From Clostridia bacterium (GTDB lineage Bacteria; Bacillota; Clostridia; Christensenellales; Aristaeellaceae), in assembly GCA_900769875.1 (NCBI GenBank), contig CAAGII010000038.1, forward strand, positions 1 through 48,553: 48,553 bases of DNA, in the 5' to 3' direction. The position numbers and the translations under genes are program-made. The notes under the pieces were generated by a model. That model made no database searches. It was not told where the DNA came from and saw only the letters and a program-made list of their open reading frames with translations. This document shows, in pieces, positions 13,942-21,858 of the stretch. Positions within the stretch are counted from its first letter, which is position 1. Each line of letters starts with the position of its first letter.

Positions 13942-14100
13942 TCATACAAACAAGAATGTGTATACATTATTGCACGAGTCTGAGCCCTCTTCAATTCGTT
14001 TTTCCGTGCGGTTCAGATCTGCCACCTTATGATAGCCCCTCATCGATTGGAAGGTCTCTGTTTCAGCGTTCTGTCTCAGCACAGAAATTTCAGAAAACAT
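13942..14100 (-). CDS. Possible 52-aa ORF in the gap before feoA (weak)
   Basis: ATG 14100 reads MFSEISVLRQNAETETFQSM and continues to a TGA at 13942. It has no ribosome binding site and lies against the feo promoter, so it may be a gene remnant or chance. Apart from it, 13831-14101 holds nothing I can support. Confidence 0.2.
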   Translation of the reverse strand: MFSEISVLRQNAETETFQSMRGYHKVADLNRTEKRIEEGSDSCNNVYTFLFV

Positions 14101-14101
14101 C

Positions 14102-14188
14102 TTGACAAACGCTTTGCGACAGGCTATACTACAAACGGTTAGAGGTTTCTAACCGTTATTTTTTGACCGATGGTTAGAAATATCTAAC
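14102..14188 (+). promoter_or_regulatory. feo promoter and two operators
   Basis: TTGACA (14102-14107), 17 bases, TATACT (14125-14130). Operator 1 (14134-14157) is a perfect dyad, AACGGTTAGA-N4-TCTAACCGTT, over the start site. Operator 2 (14173-14188) is GTTAGA-N4-TCTAAC, 35 bp downstream centre to centre. A third copy lies at 14485-14500. The GTTAG/CTAAC half-sites recall DtxR/IdeR-type boxes but with wider spacing, so iron-responsive repression by a DtxR-family protein is inferred. Confidence 0.8.
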
Positions 14189-14230
14189 GAGAGGGCGTCA
14201 AGAGGCCAAAAGAAATGGATGGTGATACAT

Positions 14231-14446
14231 ATGACATTGAAGAATGCCGTCGAAGGCAAAGAATACATCATCCAGGGTATTGAAACAGACGATGAAGAGC
14301 TGAATGCTTTCCTCTTCTCCCTTGGATGCTACAGCGGAGAGCAGGTTACAGTCGTTTCCCGTATGAAAAACAGCTGCGTTGTTTCAATCAAGGATGCAAG
14401 GTACAACATTGATCGTCAGTTGGCAGACGCAATTCTGATCGAATAG
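14231..14446 (+). CDS. feoA: Ferrous iron transport protein A
   Basis: A 71-residue SH3-like FeoA protein (MTLKNAVEGKEYIIQGIETD ... LGCYSGEQVTVVSRMKNSCVVSIKDARYNIDRQLADAILI), the small cytosolic partner of FeoB. ATG 14231 is chosen because GGTGA lies 6 bases upstream; the in-frame ATG at 14219 is possible. Two operators precede it. A short hairpin plus T-run follows the stop. Confidence 0.93.
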   Translation: MTLKNAVEGKEYIIQGIETDDEELNAFLFSLGCYSGEQVTVVSRMKNSCVVSIKDARYNIDRQLADAILIE

Positions 14447-14448
14447 AC

Positions 14449-14476
14449 GGTGGTATCCGAAGCCGCCTTTTTTTCA
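14449..14476 (+). terminator. Partial terminator between feoA and feoB
   Basis: CGGTGG...CCGCC stem (one G-T pair) followed by eight T. It probably reduces read-through, giving more FeoA than FeoB transcript. Confidence 0.5.
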
Positions 14477-14484
14477 GACTATAG

Positions 14485-14500
14485 GTTAGATATGTCTAAC
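14485..14500 (+). promoter_or_regulatory. Third GTTAGA-N4-TCTAAC operator, before feoB
   Basis: GTTAGA (14485-14490), TATG, TCTAAC (14495-14500). Located after the partial terminator, it suggests independent iron control of feoB. Confidence 0.7.
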
Positions 14501-14568
14501 AACCAAAGGATTAGCTTTATCCGCAAGGGTATTGTATTCATGCTAAGAAAGAGAAGGAGGGTTTCTCA

Positions 14569-16584
14569 TTGAGAATCGCATTGACCGGTAATCCCAATTC
14601 TGGCAAAACTACCATGTATAACGCGCTGACAGGCCGCCATGAAAGAGTCGGTAACTGGGCTGGTGTAACCGTGGACAAAAAAGAGCATCCTGTCAAAAGA
14701 GCTTATTACGACGGTGCGGAACAGCTGATCGCAGTTGACCTGCCCGGGGCCTACTCCATGTCTCCCTTCACGAGTGAAGAGAGCATCACCAGTTCCTATG
14801 TCAGGAAGGAGAATCCGGATGTCATCATCAACATTGTGGATGCCACCAATTTAAGCCGAAGCCTGTTCTTCACCACCCAGCTGCTGGAGTTGGGCATCCC
14901 CGTGGTGATTGCCCTGAACAAGAGCGACATCAACGAAAAGAAGGGCACGAAAATTGATATTCAGAAGCTGAGCGAAAAGCTTGGTTGCCCTGTGATGAAC
15001 ACGGTTTCCACTTCCGGCGACGGCCTGAAAGCTGTGATGGAAGCGGCCGCAGCCATGGCCGGCAAAGCGCAGAAAGCGCCTTACCACCAGGGTGATATTG
15101 ATCTGACCGATAAGACCGCTGTGGAAGCGGCTGACCGCAAACGGTTTGACTTTGTCAACAAGATCGTTTCCGCCGTGGAGACCCGCAAGGTTCTGACCAG
15201 GGATAAGAACTTCCAGGATCAGATGGATGCAGTGCTGACCCATCCCATTGCCGGTTTGCCCATCTTCGCAGTAGTCATGTTTCTGGTGTTCCACATCTCT
15301 CAGTCGGAGGGCAGGCTGGGTCTGGGTAAGCTGCTAGAAAGCATCTTCACCGGCTGGCTGGAATCCTTCCAAGGCGTGGTCGCGGACATGGTTTCGGGGG
15401 CTTCCCCTGTTTTGCAGGCGTTATTGGTAGACGGTATCATCGGCGGTGTCACTGCCGTCGTTGGCTTCCTGCCACTGGTCATGGTGATGTACTTCCTGAT
15501 CGCCCTGCTGGAAGATTGCGGCTATATGGCTCGCACTGCCGTCGTTCTGGACCCCATCTTCAAGAAGGTTGGCCTTAGCGGAAAATCCGTGATCCCCTTT
15601 GTCATCGGCACCGGCTGCGCGATCCCCGGCGTGATGGCCTGCCGTACCATCCGCAACGAGCGTGAGCGACGCGCCACCGCCATGCTGACTCCCTTTATGC
15701 CCTGCGGCGCGAAGCTGCCTGTGATCGCCCTGTTTGGAGGTGCATTTTTTGAGGGGGCAGGCTGGGTCGGCACGCTGATGTACTTTGCGGGTATTGCGCT
15801 GATCCTGTTAGGCGCTCTGCTGGTTAACAAGATCGCAGGCTACAAGAACCGCAAGTCCTTCTTCATCATCGAGCTGCCCGAATACAAGGTTCCTTCTCTG
15901 AAGCGCGCCATCGTTTCCATGTGCAGCCGTGGCTGGGCTTACATTGTCAAGGCCGGCACGATCATTCTGGTCTGCAACACTGCGGTGCAGATCATGCAGA
16001 CCTTTACATGGAGCCTCCAGGTGGCTGAGGTTGCGTCTGAATCCATTCTGGCCTCGATCGCATCTCCCATCGCTGTTCTTCTGGTGCCCATTGTGGGTGT
16101 TGCCTCCTGGCAGCTGGCTGCCGCTGCTGTGACCGGCTTCATCGCCAAAGAAAATGTGGTCGGCACGCTGGCCGTCTGCTTCGTGGGTCTGGAGAATCTG
16201 ATTGACACCGAGGAGCTGGCTTTGATGGAAGGAGCCGGTGCTGAGGTTGCTGGCATCATGGCCATTACCAAGGTTGCGGCTCTGGCTTACCTGATGTTCA
16301 ACCTGTTTACTCCTCCTTGCTTCGCAGCTCTGGGTGCAATGAACTCTGAAATAGGTGACCGCAAGTGGTTCTGGGGCGGTGTGGCGCTCCAGTTTGCAAC
16401 CGGCTTTACGATTGCTTATCTGGTCTACACCATCGGTACGCTGATCACCGCGCCTGCTTCTCTACGGATTGTCCCTGCCATCGCCGGCGCTGCTGTCGTG
16501 CTGGCGTTTGCGGCAGTTTTGATTGGTTTGATCCACAAGACCGATCGTCGGACGAAAGCTGAATATGCGCTGCGTGCAAACTGA
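14569..16584 (+). CDS. feoB: Ferrous iron transporter B
   Basis: A 671-residue inner-membrane Fe(II) transporter. The N-terminal G domain has G1 GNPNSGKTT (residues 7-15), G3 DLPGAYS and G4 NKSD. It is followed by a helical domain, two Gate (nucleoside-recognition-like) blocks with GYMARTAVVLD and VIPFVIGTGCAIPGVMACRT, and about ten hydrophobic helices. The start is TTG at 14569 with AAGGAGG 8 bases upstream; the protein begins MRIALTGNP, leaving no room for an earlier start. A Cys-rich FeoB-associated protein follows 23 bases later. Confidence 0.97.
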   Translation: MRIALTGNPNSGKTTMYNALTGRHERVGNWAGVTVDKKEHPVKRAYYDGAEQLIAVDLPGAYSMSPFTSEESITSSYVRKENPDVIINIVDATNLSRSLFFTTQLLELGIPVVIALNKSDINEKKGTKIDIQKLSEKLGCPVMNTVSTSGDGLKAVMEAAAAMAGKAQKAPYHQGDIDLTDKTAVEAADRKRFDFVNKIVSAVETRKVLTRDKNFQDQMDAVLTHPIAGLPIFAVVMFLVFHISQSEGRLGLGKLLESIFTGWLESFQGVVADMVSGASPVLQALLVDGIIGGVTAVVGFLPLVMVMYFLIALLEDCGYMARTAVVLDPIFKKVGLSGKSVIPFVIGTGCAIPGVMACRTIRNERERRATAMLTPFMPCGAKLPVIALFGGAFFEGAGWVGTLMYFAGIALILLGALLVNKIAGYKNRKSFFIIELPEYKVPSLKRAIVSMCSRGWAYIVKAGTIILVCNTAVQIMQTFTWSLQVAEVASESILASIASPIAVLLVPIVGVASWQLAAAAVTGFIAKENVVGTLAVCFVGLENLIDTEELALMEGAGAEVAGIMAITKVAALAYLMFNLFTPPCFAALGAMNSEIGDRKWFWGGVALQFATGFTIAYLVYTIGTLITAPASLRIVPAIAGAAVVLAFAAVLIGLIHKTDRRTKAEYALRAN

Positions 16585-16607
16585 TCGTCCAGGGAGGTGA
16601 AGGCTAA

Positions 16608-16778
16608 ATGGTGGATCTTATGCTCATCGTGGTCATTGCGGCCATCATCGGCGGCATGATCCTCTATCTTTACCGTGCGAAAAAGCGTGGTGAAACCTGC
16701 ATTGGCTGCCCCTACGCCAAACAATGCGGCAGGCACCGCGGCAGCTGTCATTCGCATGCCGAAGAGCCTCGTGAATGA
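16608..16778 (+). CDS. FeoB-associated Cys-rich membrane protein
   Basis: A 56-residue protein with one N-terminal membrane helix (LMLIVVIAAIIGGMILYLY), a basic stretch (RAKKRG) and a Cys/His-rich tail (CIGCPYAKQCGRHRGSCHSH). This is the layout of the FeoB-associated family, thought to act with FeoB in Clostridia (FeoC-like role proposed). ATG 16608 has GGGAGGTGA upstream. It is too short for a 60-residue ORF cutoff but clearly real. Confidence 0.88.
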   Translation: MVDLMLIVVIAAIIGGMILYLYRAKKRGETCIGCPYAKQCGRHRGSCHSHAEEPRE

Positions 16779-16785
16779 ATCCATA

Positions 16786-16826
16786 CGCAGAGGGGATGCG
16801 CACAAGTCGTTCGCATCCCCTCTGCG
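16786..16826 (+). other. 15-bp perfect hairpin between the FeoB-associated and HMA genes
   Basis: CGCAGAGGGGATGCG and CGCATCCCCTCTGCG pair perfectly around an 11-base loop. No T-run follows, and the next ribosome binding site is 9 bases downstream. It is probably an mRNA stability or processing element; a weak terminator or regulatory stem is possible. Confidence 0.7.
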
Positions 16827-16846
16827 ATCAAGAAAGGTGCATCATC

Positions 16847-17188
16847 ATGCAGAATGACATCATCATTGCCATCATTGCCGTCATCGCGGTCATTGGTCTG
16901 CGTTCTGCCATTCGGCATTTCAAAGGACAGAGCGGATGCTGCGGCGGTAGCGACGATCAACCCAGGAGAAAAAAGCTGTACCACGTACAATACCAAAAGA
17001 CCTTCCGTGTAGAGGGTATGCACTGTGAACACTGTAAAAACAGAGTAGAAGAATCGGTGGGTGACATCAAAGGCGTTGCTGGGAAAGTGAATCTGAAACA
17101 GGGATTGCTGACCGTTTCCTATGCAGAGGATGTGGCAGACGATGTGATCAAAGCCCGGATTGAACGGGCCGGGTATCATGTTGTATGA
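16847..17188 (+). CDS. Membrane-anchored HMA-domain (heavy-metal-associated) protein
   Basis: A 113-residue protein with an N-terminal membrane helix (DIIIAIIAVIAVIGLRSAI), a Cys pair linker (GQSGCCGGSDD) and a C-terminal HMA domain with the metal site GMHCEHC (CopZ/Atx1 fold, ending IERAGYHVV). ATG 16847 has AAAGGTG 7 bases upstream. Its place at the end of the feo operon suggests metal delivery or sensing linked to iron uptake; HMA domains classically bind Cu(I), so the metal is uncertain. Confidence 0.85.
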   Translation: MQNDIIIAIIAVIAVIGLRSAIRHFKGQSGCCGGSDDQPRRKKLYHVQYQKTFRVEGMHCEHCKNRVEESVGDIKGVAGKVNLKQGLLTVSYAEDVADDVIKARIERAGYHVV

Positions 17189-17296
17189 TTCTTTCGGCCC
17201 TTTTCAGAACACTTTTTCTACCCGATTCCGCTCATGGCAGAGCATCCTGCGGTTCGGCGGCAGCCTCTCCGCGCTGACTGCGGGCAGCCTGATTGA

Positions 17297-17665
17297 TCAC
17301 TTCCCGGCGTAGGCTATGCAGTCCACCTGAAACAGGCGGCCGTTCTCGCCGCCGCGATCGGCAAACTCGGTCTGGATCGACTTGCGCACGGGGTATTTGC
17401 CATGAAAACGCTCGCGAATGATCTTCTCCATCACCGGGATGTTCCATACATCACGGAAAAGGCAATCCATCTGGACCACGTTTTCCAGCGTCAGTCCCAC
17501 GGAGGCGAGACGCTGCTCCATGCAGTCGAATGCGCCGCCGATCTGCTGCTCAAGGGTGCCTCCGGTGGGCCCGGTGCAGTAACCGACAAACACAAAGCCA
17601 CCGGCTTCGATTACGCCCGCGTGCGCCCATTCCTCATGAATCTCATGCCTGATGATACTGCTCAT
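17297..17665 (-). CDS. RidA/YjgF family protein
   Basis: A 122-residue RidA-family protein; family members hydrolyse reactive enamine/imine intermediates. Recognisable parts are AGVIEAGGFVFVGYCTGPTGGTLEQQIGGAF (in parts), LENVVQMDCLFRDV, KYPVRKSIQTEF and the end FQVDCIAYAGK; the catalytic Arg is probably in VRKS. The usual length is 120-130. ATG 17665 has AAGGAGG 6 bases upstream. The longer open frame to 18115 is a shadow of the phosphoesterase gene. Confidence 0.88.
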   Translation of the reverse strand: MSSIIRHEIHEEWAHAGVIEAGGFVFVGYCTGPTGGTLEQQIGGAFDCMEQRLASVGLTLENVVQMDCLFRDVWNIPVMEKIIRERFHGKYPVRKSIQTEFADRGGENGRLFQVDCIAYAGK

Positions 17666-17831
17666 CGTGAACCTCCTTGAAATCATGGCTTTCTGACAGA
17701 ACGTGCCGTCCTCTGCTCCTATTCGCTCGCACGATCGGAATGGCGCTCCACGTACGCTGCGTCCCATCCGGGCAGGAAGATGCAGCATATATTGTGCATC
17801 CTGCCATGCGCTGCTGTTGATCGTTTGATTC

Positions 17832-17860
17832 ATGATAGCAAACAAACGTTCTCTTGTCAA
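17832..17860 (-). promoter_or_regulatory. ridA promoter with a 160-base leader
   Basis: Leftward TTGACA (17855-17860), 17 bases, TATCAT (17832-17837). The leader between about 17825 and 17666 has no recognised riboswitch. Confidence 0.75.
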
Positions 17861-17865
17861 GCAAA

Positions 17866-17893
17866 GAAAATGCGCCCGAACCATATCGGGCGC
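17866..17893 (-). terminator. Terminator of the BMP/phosphoesterase transcript
   Basis: Leftward GCGCCCGA-N6-TCGGGCGC followed by ATTTTCTTT. It directly abuts the ridA promoter. Confidence 0.85.
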
Positions 17894-17918
17894 GGGAGGC
17901 ATATCGGATGCGGCCGCA

Positions 17919-18518
17919 TCAATCCGGCAGCTCCACCACATAGCTCTTCCATGCATTGATGACCATGGTATCCTTGTAGGTGGTGCAGCGCTGGAAATGG
18001 TGCGCGTCGTAGCATGCGTGGACATGCGCGTAGACAAACAGCTTGGGGGCGTAGCGATCCAGCAGGGGCTGAAAGCAGCGGAAGCCGCGGTGGGGGAGGT
18101 CGTCCATATCGCCAAGACCGCGCATGGGCGAGTGCGTCATGAGGATATCGAAACCCTTGCTGCGCATCAGTTTCCAGCGCAGCTTGCGGATGCGCTTCTC
18201 CATCTCGCTTTCGGTATACTGGCAGTCGCCGGGCTTGTAGCGCATGCTTCCGCCCAGCCCGAGAATGCGCACGTTCCCCACGCGGATGATTTCTCCGTCT
18301 GCGTTGATGCAGCCCTCTGGCGGCTTCACGGCGTATTTCGCATCGTGATTGCCGGGCACGTACACGATCGGCGAGGCGGTGAAGCAGGTGATATAGGACA
18401 AATACGAGGCGGGCAGATCGCCGCAGGCAAGAATCAGATCAATCCCGGCAAGCCGTTCCTTGCGCAGGTATTCCCAATACATCGGATCGGCTTCATCCGC
18501 GAGCAGCAGTATCTTCAT
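17919..18518 (-). CDS. Calcineurin-like metallophosphoesterase
   Basis: A 199-residue phosphoesterase with GDLP (metal ligand Asp), GNHDA, THSP and HVH motifs in the family order. The first motif, normally DxH, reads ADEADP here, so one metal ligand appears substituted. ATG 18518 has AGGAGG 9 bases upstream. It lies 50 bases after the ParB-BMP gene and shares its terminator, so the two form one transcript. Substrate unknown. Confidence 0.85.
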   Translation of the reverse strand: MKILLLADEADPMYWEYLRKERLAGIDLILACGDLPASYLSYITCFTASPIVYVPGNHDAKYAVKPPEGCINADGEIIRVGNVRILGLGGSMRYKPGDCQYTESEMEKRIRKLRWKLMRSKGFDILMTHSPMRGLGDMDDLPHRGFRCFQPLLDRYAPKLFVYAHVHACYDAHHFQRCTTYKDTMVINAWKSYVVELPD

Positions 18519-18568
18519 GGCGCCCGACCTCCTATTGCGAGTGCTTGTGTACGGCGGGGTCTACGGAC

Positions 18569-20530
18569 TTACGGTTTGGACGCGCCAGCCCACTTGATTT
18601 CTGAAATATCAGGCGCCTTTGTGCAGCGCAAGCCCTGTTGCTCGACAAAGGCGAGCGCCTCGGGCTTGAGCATGTCATTGGTCGGGATTGAGCCGATCAC
18701 ATTGTCGCACAGATAGTCCATGGCCATGATCTGCGCAGGGGTGAGCGCTTCGCCGTCCCTGCACATGATCTCGCCGCTTTGCGCGGTGATCTGGCCGGCA
18801 AACGGGAGCAGCTTGCCCTCGCGCAGCTGCGCAAGAAGCAGATCGGTGATGCGGCGCGTACCGGGATCAAGCTTCTGCGTATAGTATACGTCAATTGCGC
18901 CCGCATCCATACCCCACCAGTAGTTCATGGCCTGTGCCTCGCGCATGTCGGTATCCCAGAAGCCGTTTTGAATGCGGCGCAAAAGCTCCACATACAGCTT
19001 GCCCCACTGCCATACGGGCATGGCAAGATTTTGCTGCCTGCCGTCCGCATTGCTGTACAGGCCAAAGAGTGTGGACTGGAAGGCAGGCGCTGCGATATCG
19101 CGGTTGCAGATCACATGCACATCCTGCGCTGCAAGCTCGTCCTCCGGCATGCGGTCCTTCACCATGGACCACTCCAGATAGACCCTGGCGCGCGGGTTGG
19201 TCATACGCGCACCCAGCGCGAAGGCGTTGATGCTGGCGGGAATGCCGTATACCGGATAGTCGGCAATATAGCCGATGCGGTTGTTGTCGCTTGCCGCGCC
19301 CGCGATGACGCCCATGATAAACTTCGCCTCATACATGCGCAGGTAATACGAGCGCACCGAGTTGTACACCGGCAGCAGCGAGCAGTTGAGAATCCTGGCA
19401 TGGGGCAGCTTCATGGCAGCCTTGATCGCGCCGTCAAGCAGCACGGGCGAGGTGGTGAACACCACATTCGCGCCGTCCTTCACGGCGTCCTCGATGGCGG
19501 CGAGACAGTCCTGCGGGTTCACGTCGTTCACCATGCGGGTGGTGACGCCCCGCTCGAAGGTGCTGTCCACCTCGTTTTTGCCCAGCTCATGCCAGTAGGT
19601 CCAGCCGGATACGTCAGGGTTGCGGTTGTTGATGAAGCATACGTTCAGCTGCGAGGGATTGCCGTGCATGATCTGCCGAATCAGGCTCGGCTTCTGCCCA
19701 TCCGAGGACATTTTGAGGCTGATCGGTTCATCATGCACCTGCGTCAGCAGCTCAGGGCGCAGACGGGCGAGGTTTGCCCGGATGCGATCCGAACGCACGG
19801 AATCCTCCGTAAAGCCGAAGGCCTGCAGGTAGATGAGGAAGGCGTCGCCCTCCGTGATTTTGGACAGATCCTCATTCAGCCCCTGCAGTGCGTCGCAGAA
19901 GTGATGGTACGCGGCGCGCACATCCATCACCAGCTCGCTGTCCCACTTTTTGCCCGGCGTCTGCCCCAGCAGCTCATACAGCTTGTCGAAGCTGCCCTCC
20001 TCCGAGAAGGTCAGATCAATGATGCCGGTATCGTCATAGAACCGCATGAATTCGTAGTAGATCACGACCTCCTTCGCGTCGCTCCGCTTGGGAATGACGC
20101 GGGATACCTCCGCCTCGATCATGGGGTTGTCCAGCACCTTCATCACGGAGATGCGCTTGTTGCCCTCGATGGCGTAGAAATGGTTCATGTATTCCAGCAC
20201 CTTGATCGGGTCGCGCAGCCCGTCATTGACCACGCTTTCGTAGAGAAGCTGCCATTTGGTGGCAAACTCGGTGTCATCCTCCAGAAGGGGCATGAAATTG
20301 TTGGCAAAGGCAGGCGTGCGTCCGGCGGATACAGAGCCCGCAATCATTTTGGTGGGGATGGATAAAACGCCCAGCGACTCGCGCGAGAGCTGATTCAGAT
20401 CAGGCACCAGCTCTTCCAGTGCTGTCAGATAGGGATTTTTGTTATTCAGCTGCGCATTCCGCGCGGTTCTCTGCCCTGCCCTCAGGGCCTTCGCGTAGAC
20501 TTGCGCACGATCCTCGGCAGAAGATGGCAA
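18569..20530 (-). CDS. BMP-family (PnrA-like) ligand-binding protein with N-terminal ParB-like domain, apparently cytoplasmic
   Basis: A 653-residue fusion. The first ~200 residues contain a ParB/Srx-type region (LRDPIKVLEYMNHFYAIEGNKRISVMKVL, in parts). From about residue 295 there is a basic-membrane-protein fold (LNVCFINNRNPDVSGWTYWHELG; ANVVFTTSPVLLDGAIKAA; KFIMGVIAGAASDNNRIGYIADYP), normally the lipoprotein that binds nucleosides for an ABC importer. No signal peptide, lipobox or membrane helix is present. The start is taken as TTG 20530 because GGAGG lies exactly 8 bases upstream; the in-frame ATG at 20572 has no such site. Promoter at 20601-20629. A ligand-sensing DNA-binding or regulatory role is inferred. 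Confidence 0.85.
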   Translation of the reverse strand: MPSSAEDRAQVYAKALRAGQRTARNAQLNNKNPYLTALEELVPDLNQLSRESLGVLSIPTKMIAGSVSAGRTPAFANNFMPLLEDDTEFATKWQLLYESVVNDGLRDPIKVLEYMNHFYAIEGNKRISVMKVLDNPMIEAEVSRVIPKRSDAKEVVIYYEFMRFYDDTGIIDLTFSEEGSFDKLYELLGQTPGKKWDSELVMDVRAAYHHFCDALQGLNEDLSKITEGDAFLIYLQAFGFTEDSVRSDRIRANLARLRPELLTQVHDEPISLKMSSDGQKPSLIRQIMHGNPSQLNVCFINNRNPDVSGWTYWHELGKNEVDSTFERGVTTRMVNDVNPQDCLAAIEDAVKDGANVVFTTSPVLLDGAIKAAMKLPHARILNCSLLPVYNSVRSYYLRMYEAKFIMGVIAGAASDNNRIGYIADYPVYGIPASINAFALGARMTNPRARVYLEWSMVKDRMPEDELAAQDVHVICNRDIAAPAFQSTLFGLYSNADGRQQNLAMPVWQWGKLYVELLRRIQNGFWDTDMREAQAMNYWWGMDAGAIDVYYTQKLDPGTRRITDLLLAQLREGKLLPFAGQITAQSGEIMCRDGEALTPAQIMAMDYLCDNVIGSIPTNDMLKPEALAFVEQQGLRCTKAPDISEIKWAGASKP

Positions 20531-20600
20531 ATAAAACACCTCCGAAGCATCGTTATGAACGATGCGATCCATGGCACGGCAGATATTCCGCGCCAGCTAT

Positions 20601-20629
20601 ATCATAACGGATGATCGGCCGCTTGTCAA
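20601..20629 (-). promoter_or_regulatory. Promoter of the ParB-BMP gene
   Basis: Leftward TTGACA (20624-20629), 17 bases, TATGAT (20601-20606). Confidence 0.75.
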
Positions 20630-20650
20630 ATCCATAGAGCGAATTACAGC

Positions 20651-20678
20651 AAAAAACCCCTCCGCGCATTCGGAGGGG
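20651..20678 (-). terminator. Terminator of the HTH/coiled-coil gene
   Basis: Leftward CCCCTCCG-N6-CGGAGGGG followed by six T. Confidence 0.85.
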
Positions 20679-20692
20679 CCTGAGCAAGGGAC

Positions 20693-21049
20693 TTACTCTG
20701 CGAGCAGGGCGGACAGCGCCGCCTTAAGCACGGCGATCTGCTTGCGGTAATTCGCGGCCTGATCGGCCAGATCCTTGGTCAGCTGGGCGTTCTGAGCGGT
20801 CAGCGCTGCGACCTGCTGCTCCAGCGATATGATCTGCCGGGTCTGATCGTCACCCTCGGCAAGCAGTTTGCGCGCCGCGTCCACCACAGACGAATCCGCC
20901 GCCGCAGCGGACTGGGTGGCGCTCGCCTCGGCGTTGCGCCATTTGTACAGGGTCATCAAGGAAATACCGGTTGCTTCATGGGTTTTCTGCGCGCCGATTT
21001 CCTTCATCATTTCAAGCGCGTTCCTGCGGGTTTCCTCCGTGTGTTTCAT
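20693..21049 (-). CDS. HTH protein with C-terminal coiled coil
   Basis: A 118-residue protein. Residues 1-45 form a transposase-OrfA-like helix-turn-helix (RRNALEMMKEIGAQKTHEATGISLMTLYKWRNAE, in parts). An Ala/Ser linker and a long coiled coil follow (QIISLEQQVAALTAQNAQLTKDLADQAANYRKQIAVLK, in parts). ATG 21049 has AGGAGG 5 bases upstream. It is not next to a transposase partner, so it is more likely a stand-alone regulator or nucleoid-associated protein than an IS fragment. Confidence 0.7.
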   Translation of the reverse strand: MKHTEETRRNALEMMKEIGAQKTHEATGISLMTLYKWRNAEASATQSAAAADSSVVDAARKLLAEGDDQTRQIISLEQQVAALTAQNAQLTKDLADQAANYRKQIAVLKAALSALLAE

Positions 21050-21204
21050 GGCTACCTCCTGGATCAATCAGTTTTATACAAGTACGCATGATATATATTC
21101 TGTATAACCGCAATAAATCCTTCTAAGATGAACAAGAAATCATGGATAAAAACAAATGCTTTGCCATGAACGGTGACGAGGCGCGGCGAAGTATGTCGGG
21201 TCTC

Positions 21205-21233
21205 TTGACACAGGCGCTTCAATGCGTCATAAT
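21205..21233 (+). promoter_or_regulatory. Promoter of the acetyltransferase gene
   Basis: TTGACA (21205-21210), 17 bases, CATAAT (21228-21233). Confidence 0.7.
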
Positions 21234-21254
21234 GCAGAAAAGGAGTTGATGAGC

Positions 21255-21761
21255 ATGCGGATGATCCGGAATGCCGATGCGGGTGATGCGCTTTCGATCA
21301 GCCGCCTGTTTGCCAGCACATGGCGCAGGGCTTATCGTGGGATCATCGCGCAGCATTATCTCGATCGTCTCCCGGAGGAATACTGGGTACCCTCGCTTCG
21401 CGCGTGGCTTGGCGACGGGCGCTTTTCCGCGCTGATTGCCGAGGAGGACGGGCGGGCGGTCGGCGCGGTGGTGTTCGGCCGCGGACGCGACGAAGGGCAT
21501 GACAGCTGGGGCGAAATTGTGTCGCTCTACATCCTCCCGGAGGCCTCGGGGAAGGGGCATGGCGCAGCGCTGCTGGGGCGCGCCATGGCGGAAATGCGTC
21601 AGGATGGCTACCGGCGGTTCTACCTGTGGGCGATCGAAGGCAATGACGCGGCGGATGTGTTTTACCGCAAGCATGGCTTCCACCGCACAGGCGACAGGGT
21701 AGCCTACCAGATCGGCGGCGAACAGGTTCGCGACATCCGGTATGTGCTGGTGGATGCGTGA
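21255..21761 (+). CDS. GNAT-family N-acetyltransferase
   Basis: A 168-residue acetyl-CoA-dependent acetyltransferase with the GNAT motif A (GEIVSLYILPEASGKGHGAALL, Q/R-x-x-G-x-G/A type), motif B (YLWAIEGNDAADVFYRKHGF) and a preceding beta sheet. ATG 21255 is favoured because GGAG lies 9 bases upstream; ATG 21249 is too close. Substrate unknown. Confidence 0.9.
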   Translation: MRMIRNADAGDALSISRLFASTWRRAYRGIIAQHYLDRLPEEYWVPSLRAWLGDGRFSALIAEEDGRAVGAVVFGRGRDEGHDSWGEIVSLYILPEASGKGHGAALLGRAMAEMRQDGYRRFYLWAIEGNDAADVFYRKHGFHRTGDRVAYQIGGEQVRDIRYVLVDA

Positions 21762-21806
21762 GCCTCCCATGTCATTGATCAAGCAATATGCAAACCGTAT
21801 GAACGG

Positions 21807-21851
21807 AAAAATGCCTCCGGGTGCGATACGCATTGCCGGAGGCATTCGTTT
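21807..21851. terminator. Bidirectional terminator
   Basis: ATGCCTCCGG and CCGGAGGCAT around a 15-base loop, with A-rich sequence on the left and TCGTTTT on the right. It serves the acetyltransferase (rightward) and the large surface protein gene (leftward). Confidence 0.8.
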
Positions 21852-21858
21852 TGGTGTG

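Noticed and set aside
20693..21049. Insertion-sequence OrfA remnant
   Set aside because: The HTH is transposase-like, but there is no OrfB, no inverted repeats, and the gene has an intact start, coiled coil and terminator.
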